From the NCBI GenBank assembly GCA_965601975.1, contig OZ271856.1:2666001-2730000 (forward strand): a stretch of DNA of 64,000 nt, read 5' to 3'. Made by a program: the position numbers and the translations under genes. Origin of the DNA: JANQIO01 sp965601975 (lineage in GTDB: Bacteria > Pseudomonadota > Gammaproteobacteria > Pseudomonadales > Halieaceae). The stretch's first letter is position 1; each line of letters opens with the position of its first letter. Shown here one piece after another: positions 27,217 through 36,284 of the stretch. The notes beneath the pieces are model-generated. The model had not been told where the DNA came from, ran no database searches, and saw nothing but the letters and a program-made list of their open reading frames with translations.

Positions 27217-27547
27217 GTTCCACCTCCTCGGTGTACAGCCTGTAGTGATAATCCAGCTCGACAGGGGTGCGGCCGCGGTTGCTCCACATCAGGCAGTAGG
27301 TCTGGCCTGACTCGGCGACAAAGTCTCCCGAGTGTGCGCGAACGGCTTTCAACCGCACCGGGTAGTGCACCCCACTCCCTTCATGGTAGTGCAGGTTGAA
27401 GTCCATGGCTCCCGATGATGTGAATCCATACTCGAGCCGCTCACCGGCAGCCATCGGAAAACAGGGCTCCTCGAAGTGTCCCGGCTGCACGATCACCACC
27501 GACTCGACCAGCGAACCCAGGCTGAGGGCGAGAAGCAGGGACGGCAT
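27191..27547 (-). CDS. Small predicted secreted protein, function unknown
   Basis: 118 residues with a hydrophobic N-terminus (MPSLLLALSLGSLVESVVIV) and then a beta-rich sequence including GERLEYGFTSSGAMDFNLHYH and YCLMWSNRG. This faintly recalls small periplasmic beta-sandwich (GOLD-like) domains. It overlaps the GST gene by 26 bp and heads the coupled run of genes. I do not recognise a specific family. Confidence 0.6.
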   Translation of the reverse strand: MPSLLLALSLGSLVESVVIVQPGHFEEPCFPMAAGERLEYGFTSSGAMDFNLHYHEGSGVHYPVRLKAVRAHSGDFVAESGQTYCLMWSNRGRTPVELDYHYRLYTEEVEHAPATGHR

Positions 27548-27595
27548 GTCGAAGCGCTCCAGTTCGGGACGGGCGCGCCAGCATATCAGCTTCTG

Positions 27596-28624
27596 CTAGG
27601 GCGGCGTGAGGCCGGCGCCATCAAAGTAGGATATACGGAGATTGTCGCCGCGTCGGTTGCGGCCCAGGAACAGCAGCTTCGAATAGAAGCTGACCGCAGG
27701 CCGCTCATCGTCGCGCAGCCGCGGTGACTGCATGCGCAGGTACAGCCCGATTACGGCCGGATCGCGCCCCTCGGTGAACGCGGCATTGAGGTAGTCCCTT
27801 GACTGCAGCAGCAGGTGACGCGCCAGGTGCGCGTGGCGATGATCCGGGCTGACAAACACCGTGATCGCCCAGAACCGGTTGATCAGCTGCCCGACGTAGT
27901 GGTCCTCGGCGGCCAGCTGGCCCACCATGGCATCGTCGGGGCCCAGGGCGACGGCAACGGTCATCTCCGCGCGCTGCCGCGCTTCCGCCTCGGTCTTGAA
28001 AGCGCCGTCATCCAGCAGGAACTGCGCCACGCGCTGGAGCAGTTCCTCGTCCAGTTCGTCACGCACGATCTGCACCCGGTAGCGTTCATCCAGCATCCAG
28101 TTCTGCGCCGCCGGTGCAGCCAGCGGCGGCCCTCCCCCGATGCAGGCGCCGCGGAAGAACTTCACCCGCATATTGTCGCCACGCCGGTTACGGCCAACGA
28201 AAGCGTAACCCAGGGGCGTCACCGCCATGTCGCGCCGGTGTTCGAAGGCGCGGGTCTGGACCACCATGAAAATTCCAATCACATCCTGCTGGTAACCGGC
28301 GAGGTAATCCTGCTCGAGTGCCTCGGTGGCGACACCGGCCAGTGTCGATGGCAGGGATGCCTGCCGGTGCTCGGGATGGACGATGACGGTAATGACCCAG
28401 AGCCGGGAATGGAACTGCTCGACGTGCCGGGCCTCAGCGGTGAGCACGGCAGCCAGTTCCCCGCCGGGCGCATAGGCCAGTGCCCGCGCCTGGGCGGCGC
28501 GCTCAGGTATCTGCCCGGCCTCGTCAAAGGCGCCGATGGCCTCGAGCATCGCGGCCACCTGCTCGATCTGCTCGGGGCTGGCCCCGCGAGGGCAGGGAAC
28601 CAACTGGTAGTCCTGGTGACTCAT
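27596..28624 (-). CDS. Tandem-duplicated GNAT-like protein
   Basis: 342 residues made of two related halves (about 1-168 and 178-342). Each half contains an acetyltransferase-like strand-helix segment (ITVIVHPEHRQASL; ITVFVSPDHRHAHL) and ends in a nearly identical block (VGRNRRGDNMRVKFF; LGRNRRGDNLRISYF). The pattern suggests an internal duplication of a GNAT-type fold with an unusual conserved RNRRGDN tail. No substrate is predictable. It stands alone, 41 bp after the hydrolase gene's downstream end and with a weak ribosome-binding site. Confidence 0.65.
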   Translation of the reverse strand: MSHQDYQLVPCPRGASPEQIEQVAAMLEAIGAFDEAGQIPERAAQARALAYAPGGELAAVLTAEARHVEQFHSRLWVITVIVHPEHRQASLPSTLAGVATEALEQDYLAGYQQDVIGIFMVVQTRAFEHRRDMAVTPLGYAFVGRNRRGDNMRVKFFRGACIGGGPPLAAPAAQNWMLDERYRVQIVRDELDEELLQRVAQFLLDDGAFKTEAEARQRAEMTVAVALGPDDAMVGQLAAEDHYVGQLINRFWAITVFVSPDHRHAHLARHLLLQSRDYLNAAFTEGRDPAVIGLYLRMQSPRLRDDERPAVSFYSKLLFLGRNRRGDNLRISYFDGAGLTPP

Positions 28625-28665
28625 CGCTGCAGCCTAGCTGCCGCAGCCGGGCCTTGCCAGTGGCG

Positions 28666-29538
28666 TCAGCCGTTGGCCAGGAAATCCAGGCACTGCCGAT
28701 TGAACATCGCCTCGTGCTCCACCATGACCCAGTGGCCGCACTCCGACACCAGCACGAAGCGCAGCTGCTTGCAGTGGTGGGCCAGCTTCATGATGCCATT
28801 CTCCGGCATCATGCGTTCGTTCAGTCCCCAGAATGCGAGGACCGGGCAACCCAGGTCGCCCAGCCGCTCGGTCAGCTCCGGGATCTGCATGGAAGACATG
28901 ACCTGGCCGTTCATCAGGGCCATGATCTGCATGCGTTCGGCTACCAGCTCATCGGTCGCGTGCGCGGGGTCGTGCATCAGGCCGAAGGCAAACAGCTCCT
29001 TCATGACCTCATGTGTGATGGGTTCGCCGGAGCCGTAGACCTGGAACATCTTCTGCATTCCGGGCATCTGCTGGTACTCCGGCAGGGAACTCAGTCCCCC
29101 GGGCGCCATCAGGATCAGCTTCTCGACCAGCTCGGGACGCGCCAGCGCCAGGCCGATAGCAATCGCGCCCCCGAGGGAATTGCCCACAACCGCACAGCGT
29201 TCAACCCCGATCGCATCGAGGGCCTGGGCCGTGCACTCGACGAAGAAATCGAGGGTATAGGTTTCAGTTTCGGGTTTATCCGAGAAGCCGAAGCCGACGA
29301 TATCGAGCACGATCGACCGATACCCGGATTCGGAGATGGCAGCGTAATTCCCCTTGAAGTTGCTGTGGCCGCTGGCACCGGGGCCCGAGCCGTGCAGCCA
29401 CAAAACCACCGGCCCCTCGCCGCGATCGATATAGTGCATCCGGTAACCGTTCGCACATTCCGCGTAGCGGTGTTCCGGCAGCACCCCGTTCAGCTGCGGG
29501 GCATCGTCTCCAGCCGCAGCGGTTCCACTAGAGCCCAA
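28666..29538 (-). CDS. Alpha/beta hydrolase of the meta-cleavage-product (HsaD/BphD/TesD) type
   Basis: Likely hydrolyses C-C bonds in ring-opened products of extradiol cleavage. The protein (about 290 residues) has the oxyanion segment HGSGPGASGHSNFKGN, the nucleophile elbow VGNSLGGAIAI and the catalytic His in SECGHWVMVEH. The acid position, usually Asp in GxxDRxxP, reads GLNERMMP, so Glu may replace Asp. No ATG fits. TTG 29538, overlapping the stop of the upstream monooxygenase gene by 11 bp, gives the family's length (HsaD about 290) and is the preferred start. Coupling to the HsaA-like gene supports a shared aromatic/steroid ring pathway. Confidence 0.8.
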   Translation of the reverse strand: MGSSGTAAAGDDAPQLNGVLPEHRYAECANGYRMHYIDRGEGPVVLWLHGSGPGASGHSNFKGNYAAISESGYRSIVLDIVGFGFSDKPETETYTLDFFVECTAQALDAIGVERCAVVGNSLGGAIAIGLALARPELVEKLILMAPGGLSSLPEYQQMPGMQKMFQVYGSGEPITHEVMKELFAFGLMHDPAHATDELVAERMQIMALMNGQVMSSMQIPELTERLGDLGCPVLAFWGLNERMMPENGIMKLAHHCKQLRFVLVSECGHWVMVEHEAMFNRQCLDFLANG

Positions 29539-30745
29539 GGTCGGCGTTCTCCTGGCCCAGCAGCACGCCACCCATGTTGATGGCAAACGGCGTCGAGTGG
29601 TTGGCGACGTGAGCCTGGCTGGCGAGGATGTCGAGATGGTTCTCCAGCACCGCGCTGCCGTTGCGAATGCCCGTGGACCCCACCGCTTTCAGCATGCGGC
29701 CGGAAAGCTCCACACAGCGATCTGCCACCACCGCCGAGTCATAGCGGTAGCGTACCCGGTCCTCGATAGGAATCGTCTCGCCGGCGCGGGTGCAGTCCAT
29801 CATTTCGTCGAAGTTGCGGTACATCACCAGCTTCATCTGTTCGATCTCGGACTTCACCTCGGCAGTCAGGCGTTTGGCAAAGGGATCGTCACGCATCGGC
29901 ACCGGGCCCGCCACACGGGTAGTCGCTACTTCCTTGTAGGCCTCGAGCTGGCCCTCCAGCGCCCCCAGCGAGGCCGTGCACACGGCCCGTACGAAGACCT
30001 GCATGAAGGGCATGCGGAACAGCGGCGCCGTGTTCACGGCGTTACCGGGATTGTCGCAGTTGAAGCCGTCCACCACCTTGTGGGTGCGGTGCTCCGGCAC
30101 AAACACGTCTTCCATCACCACGTCGTGGCTGCCGGTGCCCTGGAGCCCGACCACGTCCCAGTTGTCGACAATCTCGTAATCCTCGATCGGGACCAGGAAG
30201 GTGCGGTAGTTCTTCATGTCGAAGGGGGCGTCCTCGGTGGGAATCACGGCCCCCACGAAGACCCACTTGCAGTGTTCGCAGCCACTGGAGAAGCTCCAGC
30301 GCCCGGACAGCCGGTAGCCGCCCTCCACCGGCTTCACCTTGCCTACTGGCGCATAGGAGGAAGAGATCAGCACGCTGGGGTCCTCACCCCAGACATCCTG
30401 GGCCGCCTGGTCGTCAAATAGCGCGAGCTGCCAGTTGTGAACGGCGACCACGCCCAGCACCCAGGCGCTGGACATGCAGGCCCTGGAAATTTCCAGGCCC
30501 ACGGCGTAGAACACCTGGGGATCCATGGCATAACCGCCGTACTGCTCGGCCTGCAGGATCTTGAAGAAGCCGGCCTCCTGGAAATCCTGGATGGTCTCTT
30601 CCGGCACCTTGCGGTCCAGCTTGCATTGCTGGCGACGCTCCCTCAGTACCGGCTGCAATGCCCTCGCTTTTTCCAGCAGCTCTTCGGCTCGCGGCGAGCC
30701 CAGGCCGTACGGATTGTCCGCTGGTATCTGCTGTTGTGCGGTCAT
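29528..30745 (-). CDS. Flavin-dependent monooxygenase of the acyl-CoA dehydrogenase fold (HsaA-like)
   Basis: 405 residues with acyl-CoA-dehydrogenase architecture. The N-terminal helical domain (FQEAGFFKILQAEQYGG) is followed by YRLSGRWSFSSGCEHCKWVFVGA, the central segment typical of group D flavin hydroxylases such as HsaA. GLQGTGSHDVVMEDVFVPEHRT follows. HsaA-type enzymes hydroxylate phenolic steroid intermediates with FMNH2 from a separate reductase; no reductase is seen next door. The next gene is a meta-cleavage hydrolase. The ATG at 30745 has a GGGGGAC site upstream. Confidence 0.83.
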   Translation of the reverse strand: MTAQQQIPADNPYGLGSPRAEELLEKARALQPVLRERRQQCKLDRKVPEETIQDFQEAGFFKILQAEQYGGYAMDPQVFYAVGLEISRACMSSAWVLGVVAVHNWQLALFDDQAAQDVWGEDPSVLISSSYAPVGKVKPVEGGYRLSGRWSFSSGCEHCKWVFVGAVIPTEDAPFDMKNYRTFLVPIEDYEIVDNWDVVGLQGTGSHDVVMEDVFVPEHRTHKVVDGFNCDNPGNAVNTAPLFRMPFMQVFVRAVCTASLGALEGQLEAYKEVATTRVAGPVPMRDDPFAKRLTAEVKSEIEQMKLVMYRNFDEMMDCTRAGETIPIEDRVRYRYDSAVVADRCVELSGRMLKAVGSTGIRNGSAVLENHLDILASQAHVANHSTPFAINMGGVLLGQENADLGL

Positions 30746-30886
30746 GTCTTGTCCCCCGACAATTCTGGTTTGATCACCATTACAGCGGGGGTCGGCGCCT
30801 GCCGCATCACTCGTTTGGGTTAATTTATTTTTTTATATATTAATCAATGTGTTGTGGGCATGTTTTGAAGTCATTTCCCGGCCAAA

Positions 30887-31750
30887 TCACTCCACCACCG
30901 CGTCACCGTAGGTGGTGGGCTCTCCGAAAAAGCTGCGATGGGAGGGCGGCTGGCGGCCATCCGCCTCCGCCACGCCGTAGTGTTCCGCGAGTTCGGCGCC
31001 GATCATCACGCACCCGGACTTCTCCATGACATTCGGGTCCGCCGCCAGGGCATCGATCACCCGGCCGGTGAACTCCGGGGTCTCCGCGGTGGCGGCGAGT
31101 TCCGTGTACAGCTCGGGCTGGGCATCGAACACCGCCCGGGTGCGCTCCGTCAGCAGCAGGCCCATCCACAGGGAGACGACCGCCACATTGTGGGGCCTGA
31201 AGTCGTGGGCCATATCGTGGGCCATCTTGTCCACCGCCGCCTTGCCCGCCCCGTAGGCGGGTCCGTGCATATAGATGCGGCCGCCAAAGGACGACGTGGT
31301 CACGATCAGGCCCTCGCCGTTGGCCAGCAGCAGCGGTGCCGCAAACCAGCTGGCGACGTAGTGGGAGCGCAGGCCAACATCGAACAGGCAGGTCATTTCC
31401 AGCGGCTTTTCCCAGAAGGGACCAGGCTGGGTTATGGCGTCAGGCAGGGTGGTGGCATTGTTCACCAGGATATCGAGGCGACCCTGTTCCTCCATGACGC
31501 GCTGGAACAGGGCTTCGACATCCGCATCCACGCCGTGATCGCAGGCCACCGGAATACCGTGGCCACCGGCAGCGGTAACCGCCTCGGCCGTCGCGGCAAT
31601 TGTGCCCGGCAGGGGGGCACTGCCCTCCTCCAGGGTTCGCCCGGTGACATACACGGTGGCGCCGGATGCCCCCAGTGCACAGGCGATACCCTTGCCCGCG
31701 CCACGGCTGGCGCCGGTGACCACCACCACGCGGTCTTGCTTGAGTCCCAT
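30887..31750 (-). CDS. Short-chain dehydrogenase/reductase (DHRS1-like)
   Basis: 287 residues, longer than usual at the C-terminus. It has a TGASRGAGKGIA cofactor motif, VNNAT in place of NNAG, a catalytic Ser in TTSSFGG and YGAGKAAVDKM (YxxxK). The VTGRTLEEG segment suggests NADP preference. The extended C-terminal region (after about 215) matches the DHRS1-like subgroup. It lies 141 bp downstream of the HsaA-like gene's start across an A/T-rich gap and is transcribed on the same strand. Substrate unknown. Confidence 0.82.
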   Translation of the reverse strand: MGLKQDRVVVVTGASRGAGKGIACALGASGATVYVTGRTLEEGSAPLPGTIAATAEAVTAAGGHGIPVACDHGVDADVEALFQRVMEEQGRLDILVNNATTLPDAITQPGPFWEKPLEMTCLFDVGLRSHYVASWFAAPLLLANGEGLIVTTSSFGGRIYMHGPAYGAGKAAVDKMAHDMAHDFRPHNVAVVSLWMGLLLTERTRAVFDAQPELYTELAATAETPEFTGRVIDALAADPNVMEKSGCVMIGAELAEHYGVAEADGRQPPSHRSFFGEPTTYGDAVVE

Positions 31751-31844
31751 GTCAGTTCCACTCCGTCCAGTATTTCCTCTAGTATCGGGACGGAGCCACG
31801 CCGGGCAAGCCCCCGGTCCCGATCAGTCTGGATTCTGGAACTAC

Positions 31845-32771
31845 ATGACATCTGTCCTGGTGGTGTCGCAGCACGCCGACACCTATCGCAAGCTGCTGGA
31901 GATGACTCCCCTGCCCGGCGCAGAAATCGCCTATGCCGGGAGTGCCGATGCCGCGCTGTCACAGGCCGCCACCGCGGAAGTCCTGTTCGGCGCACCCGAT
32001 ATGCTGGCGTTGCTGCTGGAGCACTGTGCATCGCTGCGCTGGGTGCAATCCAGCTGGGCCGGCGTCACCCCGCTGCTGAATGCCGCGCGCCGAGACTACC
32101 TGCTCACCGGCGTCAAAGACATCTTCGGACAACCCATGGCGGAGTTCACACTGGGCTGGCTGCTGGCGCTGGAACGCAATATCCCCGCCCGCTTCGAGGC
32201 CACGCACTGGAACGACCGCGCCGACGGCGGCGTCGCCGGCAAGACCATCGGCATCATGGGCACAGGGTCCATCGGCGCCGCCGTGGCCCAGGCCTGCACA
32301 GCGCTGGGACTCGCGGCCCGCGGTCTCAACTCCAACGGGCGATCCGTGGAGGGGTTTGAGCAGTGCTGGCCCATGGCGGACCGGCTCGCCTTCGCGGACG
32401 GACTCGAATACCTGCTGGCGGTGCTGCCCGACACCCCCGGCACCGATGCGGTGGTCGATGAGGCCCTGCTCTCCGCACTGGCGCCCGGGGCCATATTTAT
32501 TAACGGCGGCCGCGGTAACGCGGTAGTCATGCCGGATTTGCTGGCGGCGCTGGAGCGTGGTCAGCTGCGGCACGCGGTACTCGACGTGCTGCCGGAGGAA
32601 CCCCTGCCGGACGGGGACCCGCTGTGGCAAGTCGAAGGCCTGTCGATCACCAGCCACACGGCGGCGCCGACACCGGCCGTGAAAATCGTCGAGGTATTCC
32701 GGGAAAACTACCTGCGCTACCAGGCCGGCGAACCGCTATCTCACCGGATCGATTTCGAGCGCGGCTACTGA
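31845..32771 (+). CDS. D-2-hydroxyacid dehydrogenase family protein
   Basis: 308 residues of the D-isomer-specific 2-hydroxyacid dehydrogenase family (glyoxylate/hydroxypyruvate reductase-like). The NAD-binding motif GIMGTGSIGAAVAQA is at about 141-155. Catalytic residues Arg (INGGRGNAV), Glu (VLPEEPLP) and His (SHTAAPT) are all present. ATG 31845 is chosen because the conserved protein begins MTSVLVVSQHADTY. It is divergent from the SDR gene with a 94-bp gap. Confidence 0.85.
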   Translation: MTSVLVVSQHADTYRKLLEMTPLPGAEIAYAGSADAALSQAATAEVLFGAPDMLALLLEHCASLRWVQSSWAGVTPLLNAARRDYLLTGVKDIFGQPMAEFTLGWLLALERNIPARFEATHWNDRADGGVAGKTIGIMGTGSIGAAVAQACTALGLAARGLNSNGRSVEGFEQCWPMADRLAFADGLEYLLAVLPDTPGTDAVVDEALLSALAPGAIFINGGRGNAVVMPDLLAALERGQLRHAVLDVLPEEPLPDGDPLWQVEGLSITSHTAAPTPAVKIVEVFRENYLRYQAGEPLSHRIDFERGY

Positions 32772-32778
32772 ACCGGGT

Positions 32779-33933
32779 CTAGCCTGACCAGGCCTTGAAC
32801 AGCGCGGTGCCGATAAAAGTCCCCAGCGCATACCCCAACACCCCTACCAGCACCCCGGGCGTCACCAGGTTGTTCCAGCCCCGGGTGGCCGCCAGTGCCG
32901 GCGCCGTGGTGGCGCCGAGTACGGCCGCATTGGAGGCGGTGATCAGCTCCGGCAGGCTCAGGCGCAGCAGGCTTCCGAGGGAAAACGTCACCAGCGCGTG
33001 CACGCTCAGCAGGATCAGGACAAGCAGGGTCAGCAGCGGCGCCACTTCGATCATGGCGATCACATCGGCGCCGGCGGCAATCGCCGCAAAGAATACGAAG
33101 GACAGGCCCACGCCCACTTCGAAACTGCCGGCCAGCCGCCCGGACAGGTCCGGCACCAGCGTCGCCAGCACCAGGGTCACCGCCGTGATGATCACATAGC
33201 GCCAATCGCCGATTCCCAGCCACGCCACCAGCGCGTCACTGACCGCGACGATGGTCAGGGCTGCCGCCAGCCCGAGGGTCAATGACATGGCGGTGGGTCT
33301 TTGCTGGTCCCGATCGGCCGCACCCTGGCTGTGGTCATGTTCCGGAAAGCGGCGTGCCAGCCAGCGCCAGCCCGGCAGCAGCGCCAGAAGGCCCAGGTAC
33401 ACCGCGCTGAACAGGTTGTCAGCCGCGGTGGCCGCCGAGAAGAAGGAGGCGTCTTTCGACAGGCCCGTGATATCCCCGAGCGCGGCGTAGTTCACCGAGC
33501 CGCCGATGTAGGTGGAGGCAAACAGGCCTGCAATTGCACCCTCGCGCTGCGCGCCTTCCAACGCCGCACCGGGCGCCAGGCCCTCGAGGTCCAGCGCCAG
33601 CACCCCCAGGGTAACGCCGATCACCGTGCCGGTGGTCGCCAGCAGGAAGGCACCGGTGGTACGCCCGGTCTCGAACAGCAGCCGCTTCAGGTCCGCCTGG
33701 AACAGGAACAGCGGGATCAGCACCGGCACGATGAAACTGAACACAAACCCGTAGGCCGGCGCGCTGTGGGGAATGATTTTCAGGTTCGCCGCGGCAATGG
33801 CGCCAAGAATCGCGATCACCGCCCCGGTCAGGTGGGAACCGATGCGGGTCTTTTCGCCGAGAAAACCGAGGGCGGCGATGACAAACAGTGCCGCCATGAC
33901 GGCGAGGTGCTGGTCGGCGGGAATCAATGACAT
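32779..33933 (-). CDS. DUF819 family membrane protein
   Basis: 384 residues with about ten to eleven transmembrane helices. Conserved DUF819 segments are visible: NLKIIPHSAPAYGFVFSFIVP-type early region, FASTYIGGSVNYAALGD, ATAADNLFSAVYL and SNAAVLGATTAPALAATRGW. The family has a transporter-like arrangement of unknown substrate. Its start has AGGAGA 8 bp upstream. It is convergent with the hydroxyacid dehydrogenase, 7 bp between stops. Confidence 0.83.
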   Translation of the reverse strand: MSLIPADQHLAVMAALFVIAALGFLGEKTRIGSHLTGAVIAILGAIAAANLKIIPHSAPAYGFVFSFIVPVLIPLFLFQADLKRLLFETGRTTGAFLLATTGTVIGVTLGVLALDLEGLAPGAALEGAQREGAIAGLFASTYIGGSVNYAALGDITGLSKDASFFSAATAADNLFSAVYLGLLALLPGWRWLARRFPEHDHSQGAADRDQQRPTAMSLTLGLAAALTIVAVSDALVAWLGIGDWRYVIITAVTLVLATLVPDLSGRLAGSFEVGVGLSFVFFAAIAAGADVIAMIEVAPLLTLLVLILLSVHALVTFSLGSLLRLSLPELITASNAAVLGATTAPALAATRGWNNLVTPGVLVGVLGYALGTFIGTALFKAWSG

Positions 33934-34037
33934 CCGCTGTCTCCTGGGGATAGGCCGATCACTTTACTGCAAACAGCAGCGCCGCCCCAAGGGACTATAC
34001 TCAGTCAAGGCGATCGCGCATCGCCGGGAGGAACGCC

Positions 34038-34805
34038 ATGCATACCGTGCACAATGATCAGCACGCCGGCAGCCCGTTCATCGTTCACCGCATCCCACCG
34101 ACCCGGCCCCTGGTATGGCTGGGTCAGGCCTGGGTCGACTTCCGCAACAATCCCCTCGCCAGCCTGGCCTACGGCCTGCTGGTGACAGTCATGGGAACCA
34201 TCATCCTGATGTTCAACAGCCATCCCTTCATGGTGGCCGGGGCGCTCACTGGCTTCCTGCTGGTGGGACCCATCATGACCACGGGCTTGTGTGAACTGTC
34301 GCGGCAGCGTGAACAGGGCAAGCACATCAACTTCGAGCAATCGCTGCAGGCGATGCACCACAATCGCCAGGGCCTGTTTGGTTTTGCCAACCGCCTGTTT
34401 GCCATCGGCGTCGGCTGGATGCTGCTGTCAGCAGTGCTGCTGGACCGGGCCCTCGGGGCGGCCGCCCCCGCCATCGGCGACACGGTCTGGGGCGGCGCCT
34501 GGGGCGCGCTGACAACCGACCAGCTGCTGCTTTACCTGGGCACCTGGGGATTGTTGTCTGCAGTTGTCTTCAGCATCTCGGTGGTATCGGTACCGATGAT
34601 CCTGGATGCCAGCACCGATGCGAAAACCGCCATCAGGACCAGCCTCAGGGTCACGGTGCAGGATCTTCCTGCCATGCTGGTATGGGCGCTGGTGATACTG
34701 GGCCTTGTGGCCTTCGGATTTGCCTCGGGCCTGGCCGGGATGGTGGTGGTATTTCCGCTGCTGGGGCATGCCACCTGGCATGCCTACCGCGAGCTTGTTC
34801 ACTAG
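34038..34805 (+). CDS. DUF2189 family membrane protein
   Basis: 255 residues with about six transmembrane helices. The N-terminal soluble stretch IPPTRPLVWLGQAWVDFRNN and the segment FLLVGPIMTTGLCELSRQRE are typical of DUF2189. Upstream, TATACT at 33996-34001 can serve as a -10 element and GGGAGGA precedes the ATG. The family's function is unknown, although its members often sit near cytochrome or oxygen-related genes. Confidence 0.8.
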   Translation: MHTVHNDQHAGSPFIVHRIPPTRPLVWLGQAWVDFRNNPLASLAYGLLVTVMGTIILMFNSHPFMVAGALTGFLLVGPIMTTGLCELSRQREQGKHINFEQSLQAMHHNRQGLFGFANRLFAIGVGWMLLSAVLLDRALGAAAPAIGDTVWGGAWGALTTDQLLLYLGTWGLLSAVVFSISVVSVPMILDASTDAKTAIRTSLRVTVQDLPAMLVWALVILGLVAFGFASGLAGMVVVFPLLGHATWHAYRELVH

Positions 34806-34816
34806 GCGCTAGCGCA

Positions 34817-36166
34817 CTAGGCGACCAGGAGCTGCTGCTCCTGCACGTGGTCCAGGGTCGCATCCAGTGACCGCCCGAGCTTGTCGACCAGCTCGTCGAC
34901 CTGCTCGCGGCTGATCACCAGCGGCGGACACAGGGCGACGGCGTTGCCGGCCATGGCACGCACGAGCAGACCGTTGTCCTGGCAGCGCATCTGGGCAAAG
35001 GCGCCTACGGCATTCCCGTCAAAGGCCTGGCGGCTGTCCTTGTTCGCCACCAGTTCCAGGGCGGCGATCAGGCCCATGCCGCGCACCTCACCCACCAGCG
35101 GGTGGTCGGCGAAACCCCGCAGCTTTTCCTGCAGGTAGGCGCCGGTCTCGGCGGCGTGCTCGAACAGTCGGTCGCGCTGGTAGATATCAATCACTTTCGA
35201 GGCGACTGCACAGGCCACGGGGTGGCCGGAGTAGGTGTAACCGTGGCCGAACACGCCTACCTGGGCGCTGGGCTCCACCAGCGCCTGGTACATGTCGCCG
35301 GTGATCACCGCGGCACTCACGGGCATGTAGGCCGATGACAGGGCCTTGGCCAGGGTCATCATCTGCGGCTGGATATTGAGGCTATCCGCGCCGAATGGCG
35401 CGCCGGTCCGGCCGAAGCCGCAGATAACCTCGTCATCCCACATCAGGATGTCGTACTTCGACAGCACCGCCTGGATTTTCTCGAAGTAACCTGGCGGCGG
35501 AACCACTACCCCGCCGGCGCCATTGACCGGCTCGGCGATGAAGGCAGCGATGGTTTCCGGGCCCTCGGCCAGGATCAATTCCTCCAGTTCCGCGGCGCGG
35601 CGGCTGGCAAACTCCTCCTCGGTTTCTCCGGGCAGCCCGTCGCGGTAGAAATGCGGCGCTCCGGTGCGCAATACGCCGAGCGCTTCGAAAGGCAGGCTGA
35701 AGTGGGTGTGGTTGGCGGGCAGCCCCGTCAGCGATGCCGCGGCGACCGTGACGCCGTGATAGCCCCGTTCCCGGGCGATGATCTTGTACTTTTCCGGGCG
35801 GCCCAGTGCGTTGTTGTAGTAGCGCAGCAGCTTCACCAGGCTGTCGTTGGCGTCGGATCCGGAATTGCCGAAAAACACCTGGGCGTTATCCATCGGCACC
35901 ATCGCGGCCAGCTTGTCAGCCAGTTCCATGGCCGCCGGGTGGGTCTTGCCGCCGAACATATGGCTGTAGGCCAGGGTGCGCATCTGCCGCGCGGCGGTTT
36001 CCACCACTTCCTCGTTGCCGTAGCCCAGCGCGGTGCACCAGAGCCCCGCCATACCTTCCAGGTACTGATTGCCCTGGTTGTCGTAGACGTAGACACCCTC
36101 GCCCCGCTCGATCACGAGCTGCTCGGTGGCCTTGAGGTTGGTGGTGGGATAGATAACGTGACTCAT
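34817..36166 (-). CDS. Class III PLP-dependent aminotransferase (omega-transaminase-like)
   Basis: 449 residues, fold type I. It starts at ATG 36166 (GGGGGCAAG upstream), where MSHVIYPTTNLKATEQLVI begins the conserved protein. Motifs include the phosphate-binding FFGNSGSDANDSLVK, YHGVTVAAASLTG, the Asp in LMWDDEVICGFGRTG and the Schiff-base Lys in LAKALSSAYMP. Class III enzymes of this type move amino groups from diamines, beta-amino acids or amines to pyruvate or glyoxylate; the actual donor is not evident. Its 5' leader contains palindromic element A. Confidence 0.87.
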   Translation of the reverse strand: MSHVIYPTTNLKATEQLVIERGEGVYVYDNQGNQYLEGMAGLWCTALGYGNEEVVETAARQMRTLAYSHMFGGKTHPAAMELADKLAAMVPMDNAQVFFGNSGSDANDSLVKLLRYYNNALGRPEKYKIIARERGYHGVTVAAASLTGLPANHTHFSLPFEALGVLRTGAPHFYRDGLPGETEEEFASRRAAELEELILAEGPETIAAFIAEPVNGAGGVVVPPPGYFEKIQAVLSKYDILMWDDEVICGFGRTGAPFGADSLNIQPQMMTLAKALSSAYMPVSAAVITGDMYQALVEPSAQVGVFGHGYTYSGHPVACAVASKVIDIYQRDRLFEHAAETGAYLQEKLRGFADHPLVGEVRGMGLIAALELVANKDSRQAFDGNAVGAFAQMRCQDNGLLVRAMAGNAVALCPPLVISREQVDELVDKLGRSLDATLDHVQEQQLLVA

Positions 36167-36284
36167 GGCTTGCCCCCGCTGCGCGCACTTGTCGATAGTT
36201 CCGGGTATCGTCAGCCAGCGGTCCCGGGCCAACAATCCCCAATATCAGTTACCGGGCTGAACTCTGGAACATCGCACCGGCAGA

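Noticed and set aside
34801..34823. Palindrome GCGCTAGCGC with direct repeat ACTAGGCG between convergent genes
   Set aside because: Short, and lies at the two stop codons; no T-run or other copies, so chance is sufficient.
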